Of a stretch of 64,000 bases of DNA, positions 57,046-64,000 are shown one piece after another. Positions within the stretch are counted from its first letter, which is position 1; every line of letters starts with the position of its first letter. A program made the position numbers and the translations under genes. The notes beneath the pieces are model-generated. The model was not told the origin of the DNA. It searched no databases and saw nothing but the letters and a program-made list of their open reading frames with translations. Origin of the DNA: Pictodentalium vernedei (taxonomy: Eukaryota > Mollusca > Scaphopoda > Dentaliida > Dentaliidae); the NCBI GenBank assembly GCA_031216915.1, contig CM062296.1, positions 662,533,838 to 662,597,837 on the forward strand, read 5' to 3'.

Positions 57046-58314
57046 TAGCTCACCAACTTTAGTTGTTTCAGCTTATGGCATGGCTCGATCGATCGGCATC
57101 GGCGTCAGCATACGTGTCCAATAATGTTAAAGTTTCTGTTTAGGTCACTTACTCGCCCTATTTCCATATGATGGCTTTTGTAATGCTGCTATATGATGAT
57201 TATTATCATTCTACCATGATTTAACCCCTCATACTCTGCATTTTAAACATTTATCTTGACATTTTTAGTTGTGTTTAGTTTTCAGTTCAGCTCAGAATTT
57301 CATGTTCAACTTAGTGTTTAGGCCATTTGCTGTGTTCCTTCTCTTCCTATGGCACTTATATTCCTCATACATGTTCCTCATTATCATTGTTCCATGATTT
57401 AACCCTTCTTCAGTGAATTTCTTCAAACTTTTCATCAAATTTTGAACGTTAAGTTTTCTGTTCAGCTCACACTTACATATTTTCAGTGTGTTCACGTATT
57501 TTTTTAGTTCAGCTGTCGACACCCTTTTCATCCCATGGCCATTATATTGCTTCTATATGGTGCTTATTATCATTCTATCATTATTTAACCCTTGCATTCT
57601 AAACCTTTTTCTTACCATTTTTAGCTATGCTTACTTTTCTGTTTAGCTCAGATTTTAGGTTTAACTTTGTGTTCAGGTCAGCAGCTGTGTTCCTTCTCTT
57701 CTCATGGTGCTTATATATTGTGTTCTGTTCAAGATGAGCGCTTCAGGCTCCATGGGGCCTGTTGTTAATGTTAAGTTTCCTGTTTACCTCACACTTAGAC
57801 ATTTTCAGTGTGTTAAAGTTTTTGTTTAGGTCAGCTGCCGGCACCCTTCTCATCCCATGGCCTTTATATTGCTTCCATATGGTGCTTATTATCATTCTAC
57901 CATTATTTCATTCTCACCCAGTGCATTTTAAACCTTTTTCTTAACATTTTTTAGTTAGGTTTACTTTTCTGTTTAGCTCAGAATTTCATGTTTAACTTAG
58001 TGTTTAGGTCACCTGCTGTGTTACTTCGCTTCCCATGGTGCTTATATTCCTCATACATGTTCCTCATTATCATTCTAGCATCATTTAACCCTGGTCCACT
58101 GAAGTTCTTCAAATTGCTCATCAAATTTTTAACGCTCACACTTACACACTTTCAGTGTGTTGAAGTTTCTGTTTATGTCATTTGCCGACACCATTTTCAT
58201 CCCATGGCCTTTATATTGCTTCTATGTGGTGCTTATTATCATTCTACCATTATTTCATCCTCACCCAGTGTGTTTTCAACCTTTTTCTTAACATTTTCTA
58301 GTTAGGCTTTTCCG

Positions 58315-60682
58315 TCTGGAAAAGACTATTGTTTTTCTACGGATTATTATTATTATTATTTTTTTTTTTTTCTCCACACATTTTGTCCGCATGATTCAGA
58401 AGCCATTTTCGAACCAATATTCACACAATTTTGCACACTCATAGAGGGGCACAAAATCTAAAAATGTACCAAAGCGGAATTTTCGATTTAGCCCTTATTT
58501 CACCAGAATTGGCAAAAAACTGTCAAAATTGGGGTTTATAGGCACTTTCTCGCAACGCGTCTTGTAGATTTTTTTTTAAACATTCATCATTGCTAGACCT
58601 GCCTGCAATTCGACCATTGATACACAAGAGATATTAGACGATGTATATGGTAATGCTCCATAGGCTGCCAAACATCGAAATTTTGATGAAATGGGCTGTT
58701 TTGGGGCTCCTAAAGCACCCAAACGATACACGAGAGATAAACATAACTTCCTTTATTGGAAGTGGAATTCACCGAGGATCATTTTTGTAAGTAATAAGGG
58801 TGTTCAGAAAACCAAGCGATAACCTGTTTGGGGCTGGTTAAACAGCAATACCCCCAAAAACCTCAAAAATTCATGTTTTCTGTGGATTTCTCTAAACGAG
58901 TCTTGTAGATTTGTAAGAAAAATTGGTCACTCCCAGGTCTTGGTGTGACATTACAAGTTGCATGAATAAAATATTCTGGTCGGCATTAGTTAACCCTCCC
59001 CGGGTTGCAAACCGTAAAAATTGTGATAAAATGGGCTGCATTTGGACACCAACAGCACCCACTGGGTGTACCACCGAGAAAGGTACCTTCTTTTATCGGA
59101 CGCAAAATTGATGGGGAAACATTTTTGTAAGTGGTAAGGGTATTCAAAAGTCGAAGTCTTAACCCATTTTGGAATGGTCAAAGAGAGATACCCCTTAAAA
59201 GCTTAAAATTCCCATTTTCTGTGGATTTCTCTAAAAGCAACTTGTAGGTTTTCAAGAAAAATTGACTATTCACAGGTCTTTGTGTGACATTACAAGTTGT
59301 ATGGACAAAATATTCCGGTGAGCATTTATTAACCCTCTACAGGCCGCTAAGCATCGTAATTTTGTTGAAATAGGCTGTTTTCGGACGCGCACAGCACCCA
59401 ACGCATACCCGACAGATAAACATAATCTACTTTCTTGGAAGTGGAATTCACCGAGGACCAAATTTGTTAGTAATAAGGGTATTCCAAAAACCAAGCATTA
59501 ACCCCTTTTAGGATAGTTAATAGCAATACCCATCAAAAGCTTAAAAAAATCATGTTTTCCCTGAATTTCTTTACAAACGTCTCGTAGGTTTTCAAAAGAA
59601 AATGGCTATTGACAGGTCTTGGAGTCACATTACCAGTTGCATGGATAAAATATTCAGGTAAGCATTTTTTAACCCTCCATGGGCTGCTAAATTTCAAAAT
59701 TTCAAAAAAAAATAGTCTGTTTTTGGACACCAACAACATCAAATGGAAATGCCCCAGAGAAACGTAACTTGTTTTACCAGACGCAAAACTGATAGGGAAA
59801 CATTTTTGTAAGTAGTAAGGGTATTCAAAAATCGAGGTCTTAACCCAATTTTTGACTGGAAGAGGAGATCCCTTAAAAGCTTAAAATTCCAGTTTCTGTG
59901 GATTTCTCCCCCAAAAATTTCAAGAACAATTGACCATTTGCAGGTCTTGGGGTGACATTTCAAGTTGCATGAACAAAATATTCCAGTAAGCATTTGTTAA
60001 CCCTCCAGAGGCTGCCAAACATAGACATTTTGAGACAATGGCTTGTTCTTGGTTATTATTCGAGGATTTCTCTAAAAACATCTCGTAGATTTTCAAGAAA
60101 AAATTGCCATTCTCAGATCTTAGTGTGACATTACAAGTCGCATGTACAAAATATTCCAGCAAGCATTTGTTAACCCTCTACAGGTTTTCAAACATCAAAA
60201 TTTGAATAAAATGGGCTGTGTTTGCATACCCACAGCACCCAAAGTTAAAAGAAGAGATCAACATAAGTGGAAGTAAAATTTTTTTTGGAAGTAATAAGGG
60301 TATTCAAAAAACAACACTTAACCTGTTTTGGGCTGGATAAAAAATCATACCCATCAAAAGCTTGAAATTTATGTTCTCCCTCGATTTCTCTGAAAACATC
60401 TTGTAGATTTTAAAGAAAAAATGGACATTCACAGTTCTTGGTGTGACATTACAAGTTGCATGGAAAAATATTCCTGTTAGCTCTTGTTAACCCTCTACAA
60501 GCTGCCATACATCAATATTTTAGATACATTTGAGATAAAATAGACCATTTTCAAATAGCCACAGCACTTAGTGGGTATGTGTCAAACAAACATAACTCAT
60601 TTTGTCGATCATTAACTTGTTGGACGACGATATTGATATTAACCCTCTCCACCCTTAATGATGGTTTTTACCTAAACATTTT
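58315..60682 (+). mobile_element. HINE-like family G, ~340 bp tandem units, nested in D
   Basis: It opens with the hairpin CTTTTCC-gtct-GGAAAAG, a TTA microsatellite and a T-run. Units of ~340 bp follow ('cttgtagattttcaagaaaa', 'cttggtgtgacattacaagt', 'tgcatgaataaaatattc', 'ttaaccctc') with starts near 58559, 58899, 59239 and 59579, then shortened units. No 3' terminus was seen; family B copy B3 starts where it stops. Confidence 0.65.
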
Positions 60683-62526
60683 TAGCTCAACTTTGGCGAA
60701 GCCAAATTTGAGCTTATGCCATGGCCAGTCGTCCATCTGTCTGTCTATCTGTCTGGCCGTCTGTCCATCAACAATTCAATACGGCTCGGGCTAGAGGCCG
60801 TATTTATGAACCGATCTTTACGAAACTTCTTGGGTACCTTTGTTATGACCGTGGGACGAGAACAAGTGTTTTTGGATCCAATCCGAAATTCAAGTTGGCC
60901 GCTGGCAGCCATTTTGTACAAAATTAGATGCAATCAGATTTTTGTGCAGAACTTCCATATGAAAGCGCTGATTTGAATAATTTTTTGTATGAATGTTTAG
61001 TACCATGGGATACATCACATATAATACAGGGTTTTTTCTCATGCGTAAATTATGCAAATTAGACTAACTTTGATGTATTTAGAGTTACTTTCAGCACTGT
61101 AAGTGTAAATGCCAATACGGCTCGGGCTAGAGGCCGTATTTATGAACCGATCTTTACGAAACTCTTGGGTACCTTTGGTATCACCGTGGGACGAGAACAA
61201 GTGTTTTTGGGTCCGGTCTGAAATTCAAGATGTCCGATGGCAGCCATTTTGTACAAAATTAGGTGCAATCAGATTTTTGCACAGAACTTCCATATGAAAG
61301 CGCTGATTTGAATAATGTTTTGTGTGAATGTTTAGTACCATGGGATACATCACATATAATACGGGTTTATTTTCTCGTGCAGAAATTATGCAAATTAGAT
61401 GAACATTGATTTTTTCAGTGCTATTTACACACAGTAAGTACACATGTCAATACGGCTCGGGCTAGAGTCTGTATTTATGAACCGATCTTCACGAAACGTC
61501 TTGGGTACCTTTGTTATCACCTTGGGACGAGAACGAGTGTTTCTGGGTGCGGTCCAAAATTCAAGATGGCTGCCAGTGACCATTTTGTACCGAAATTAGG
61601 TCTAATCAGTTTTTTGTACACAACTTCTATATGGCTCAGGCTAGAGGCCGTATTTATGAACCGATCTTTACGAAACTTCTTGGGTACCTTTGTTATCGCC
61701 GTGGTATGAGAACGAGTGTTTTTGGGTGTGGTCCGAAATTCAAGATGGCCACCAGCAGCCATTTTGTACCAAAATTAGTGCAATCAGTCTTTTGTATAGA
61801 ACTTCTGTATGAAAGTTCTGATTTTAATAAATTTTTGTATGAATGTTTAGTAACATGGAATACATCACATATTGTAAGGGTTTTTTTTTCGTGCAGAAAT
61901 TATGCAAATTAGATGAACTTTGATTTATTCAGTGCTACTTACACAATGTAAGCACACATGTCAATACAGCTCAGGGTAGAGGCTGTATTTATGAACCGAT
62001 CTTCACAAAACTTCTTGGGTACCTTTGTTATCTCCTTGGGATGAGAATGAGTGTTTCTGGGTACGGTCCAAAATTCAAGATGGCTGCCAGTGGCCATTTT
62101 GTACCAAAATTAGGTCCAATCAGTTTTTTGTCACAAGTTCTATACAGCTCGTATTTATGAACTGATCTTCACAAAACTTCTTGAGTACTTTTGTTTTCAC
62201 CTTGGGACAGGAACGAGTGTGTTTTGGGGTGCCTTTGTTATCACTGTGCTATGAGAACAAATATTTTGGGGTTCAGTCAGACCCACTCTGGGACTCAAAG
62301 ATTTTTTGCTAGTTTAGCATCTGACTGTCACCCACCTTTACAATACTTTACCTATACATTTGTTACAGGCAACGGTCAGTATTTATGTACAGACCGTTAC
62401 AATACTTTATATGTACCTTTGTTATCAGGTCATTACCTAGATGTTTGTCATTGCTGTGTCACATACTATACATGTACATGTCTTTGTCTTGACAAGTTGA
62501 GCTACAGTGTCATTGACACTTTCATT
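60683..62526 (+). mobile_element. HINE family B, copy B3
   Basis: It has a perfect 5' hairpin AGCTCAACTTTGGC-gaa-GCCAAATTTGAGCT, the same monomer order as B1, an uninterrupted 'aaagattttttgctagtttag' junction and the full CAAGTTGAGCTA plus AGTGTCATTGACACT tail. It is intact and lies inside D. Confidence 0.8.
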
Positions 62527-62744
62527 TATTTATCTACTTACGTTTAGTTTTCTGTTCAGCTCAGAATTTCATGTTTAACTTAGTGTTCAAGTCAATTTCT
62601 GTGTTTCTTCTCTTCCCATGGCCTTTATATAAATCATACATGCTCCTCATTATCATTCTACCATGATTTAACCCTCATCCAATCAATATTTTTCAAATTT
62701 ATTTCCACATTTTAACGTTAAGTCTCTGTTTAGCTCACACCTAT

Positions 62745-63111
62745 GGGGGCGCGGTGGCTCAGTCGGTAGAGGTGCAGGCTGCAAGCCGAGAGGTCCTCGA
62801 TTCGAATCCCACCTGCGGCAACCGTGTTGTGTCCTTGGGCAAGACACTTCACCCCTATTGCCCATGTGAGGGAATGATGACGCTGTGTTCTAAGGCGTAC
62901 TGCACGTCGATGGTACGCATGTCTTCAACCAATCTAACCCTTCTATGCTGCAGTGCGGGGTTACGATGTTGGGGAGCTGGCAGCTGCTTGTCGTTGCTCG
63001 GTGGTTCTCACCGGGTACTCCGGCTTCCTCCACCCGTAAAACTGTCACGGTCATGATTAGCCATTGTGCATAAATATGTGACCTTAAACATCAATAAATA
63101 AATAAATAAAA
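62745..63111 (+). mobile_element. tRNA-headed SINE, copy S7
   Basis: It starts GGGGGCGCGGTGGCTCAGTC (A box), with B box GATTCGAATCC (62799-62809) and the full body and tail through 'gaccttaaacatcaataaat' and AAAT repeats. A 12-bp duplication AGCTCACACCTA lies at 62732-62743 and 63112-63123. It is close in sequence to S1, so relatively young. It is inserted in a unit of element D. Confidence 0.9.
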
Positions 63112-63174
63112 AGCTCACACCTAGACATATTCAGTGTGCTAAAGTTTCTGTTAAGGTCTGGCAACACCATTTGT

Positions 63175-63464
63175 AAAACATCATTTCCGAGGTTCCTCAT
63201 ATGATCAACAATTAATAATCTAATTGTGCCATATTGATTTTCTTCACCAGTAATTACAAATGATAGTGAACAGAAAAGGCAGTTTCCATCACCACATATT
63301 TTTTTTAAATCAGAGGATTCTTCCATTTCTCTATGTAGTGTACTATCAGGTATCTGATAAGTCACAGCTTTTTGAGAGTTTAAATCAAACATAGTACACT
63401 GAAGCATCTGCCAATGAAGACTGGTTGGTTCAAAGTAATACTTCTCACTTAATAATGTGGCCAT
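63175..63464 (-). pseudogene. OTU-domain cysteine protease fragment within element D
   Basis: The minus frame from ATG 63464 encodes about 96 residues before it runs into D-type and SINE sequence (the open frame continues to 63084, but its last ~30 residues are not OTU-like). Residues 53-75 read KKICGDGNCLFCSLSFVITG, the D-G-N-C box holding the catalytic Asp and Cys of OTU deubiquitinase-type proteases. It is followed by the helix NQYGTIRLLIVDHMRN. The His of the catalytic pair lies further on and is missing. The upstream part FEPTSLHWQMLQCTMFDLN matches no motif I know. OTU domains occur both in host proteins and in autonomous Helitron/Helentron polyproteins, so this may be a leftover of an autonomous partner or a captured gene piece. 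Confidence 0.72.
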
Positions 63465-63635
63465 TAACCCTTCTACTGTTAAACTTATTATTTTTTCAGT
63501 TTTACTTTTAAGAGGTTGTGTTTAGGTCAACTTTGTTGCATGCTATGAGCCTGTTTGATACAGTTCTTGTGTTTGCCAAAGTTACTATCAAAGAGGAATG
63601 TTGGTGAGCTATAGGGCATTGGCATCCTTCTTGTT

Positions 63636-63905
63636 AATTAAATTTTCCATTCTGACTGGGTAAATAAGCTCCTGTATAACCCAGACTGTGACTTTGAATT
63701 TTGGAATGCAAACTCACCGACTTAATTGATTTAACAAAACTGGCTTTGAAGAGATTTGAAACTGATCTTTTCCGAAAGTTGGAAAACAGCCAGGGAGTTG
63801 ATTTTGCATTTCCACTTTGGAAATGTCCAATAAATGTTGTGATATCATTGTCAATTTTAAACAGTGTGACATGTAGGATGCTGGCCTCTTTGATTCTTGT
63901 GAGTT
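63636..63905. other. Spacer related to 56600-56830
   Basis: It shares 'gaaactgatcttttccgaaagttgg' plus 'aaaacagccagggag' with the left side of element D. No gene was recognised. Confidence 0.5.
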
Positions 63906-64000
63906 TTTAGCTCACCAGAGCTTAAGTGATCACTTTCTGTCAATTGTTTGTCGTCCATCCATCCGTCTGGCGTGAACTTTACATTATCGACTTCTCCTCA
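63906..64000 (+). mobile_element. 5' end of another HINE-like element (family I), cut by window edge
   Basis: After TTTT the sequence TAGCTCACCAGAGCTTAAGTG and 'tcactttctgtc' has the same TAGCTCACC start as families C and D. It is followed by 'gtcgtccatccatccgtctg', the microsatellite-like leader seen at the start of B and F. It continues beyond the window. Confidence 0.5.

Larger units (their letters stand above)
57046..63635 (+). mobile_element. HINE-like family D, composite with nested elements
   Basis: The 5' end TAGCTCACCAAC with an AACTttAGTT hairpin matches, inverted, GTTGGTGAGCTA at about 63600-63611 near the 3' end. The body at 57130-58310 has ~330-350 bp units ('tttctgtttagctcagaatttc', 'atggtgcttatattcctcat', 'attatcattctaccattatt'). 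It resumes at 62540-62740, 63110-63175 and 63490-63600 after nested G, B3, a SINE and the OTU fragment. Boundaries at the 3' side are approximate. Confidence 0.6.

Overview
The window looks like repeat-rich intronic and intergenic DNA from an animal, most likely a mollusc (inference). The grounds are AT-rich sequence, tRNA- and 5S-headed SINEs with a shared body, several families of satellite-bearing Helentron-like elements (the type of the oyster 'pearl' repeats), a DIRS-type tyrosine-recombinase retrotransposon, hAT- and Harbinger-like MITEs, and two spliced host exons. There is no bacterial-type gene organisation. Nearly every short open frame in the window is a by-product of tandem repeats.

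Host genes. Two exons with matching splice phase (1472-1563 and 17806-17868, + strand) belong to a BSD-domain protein, most like SYAP1. They are separated by a 16.2 kb intron packed with repeats. A diverged protein-like fragment lies at 38645-39148 (-), and an OTU-protease fragment at about 63175-63464 (-).

DIRS element, 20283-27417. It has inverted terminal repeats that I read as identical over about 190 bp, a zinc-finger-type first frame, a gag-like frame, an RT/RNase H frame, a tyrosine-recombinase frame and an internal complementary region whose two halves match the two outer ends. It looks young and whole or nearly so. It sits between two direct copies of a ~215 bp host repeat.

Helentron-like (HINE) families. 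Family A has ~143 bp monomers and blocks at 1-535, 8193-11152, 12020-13020, 13724-15281, 36345-38266 and 51431-55767. Family B lies at 5407-7225, 41972-45492 and 60683-62526. A and B have different bodies but the same 3' tail with the palindrome AGTGTCATTGACACT, and both start with a hairpin whose outer arm is inverted at the 3' end. Further families are F (43580-45278, nested in B), D (57046-~63635, a composite holding G, B, a SINE and the OTU fragment) and fragments C and I. The largest A block has a ~572 bp four-monomer higher-order repeat.

Other mobile DNA. There are hAT-type elements with 8-bp target duplications (3612-5291 and 46808-47858), a Harbinger-like element with TAA duplication (45711-46364), several palindromic TTAA-ended MITEs, seven SINE copies plus a tail fragment, and a LINE 3' fragment (31380-32110).

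All calls come from reading the sequence by eye. No database search or alignment was run.
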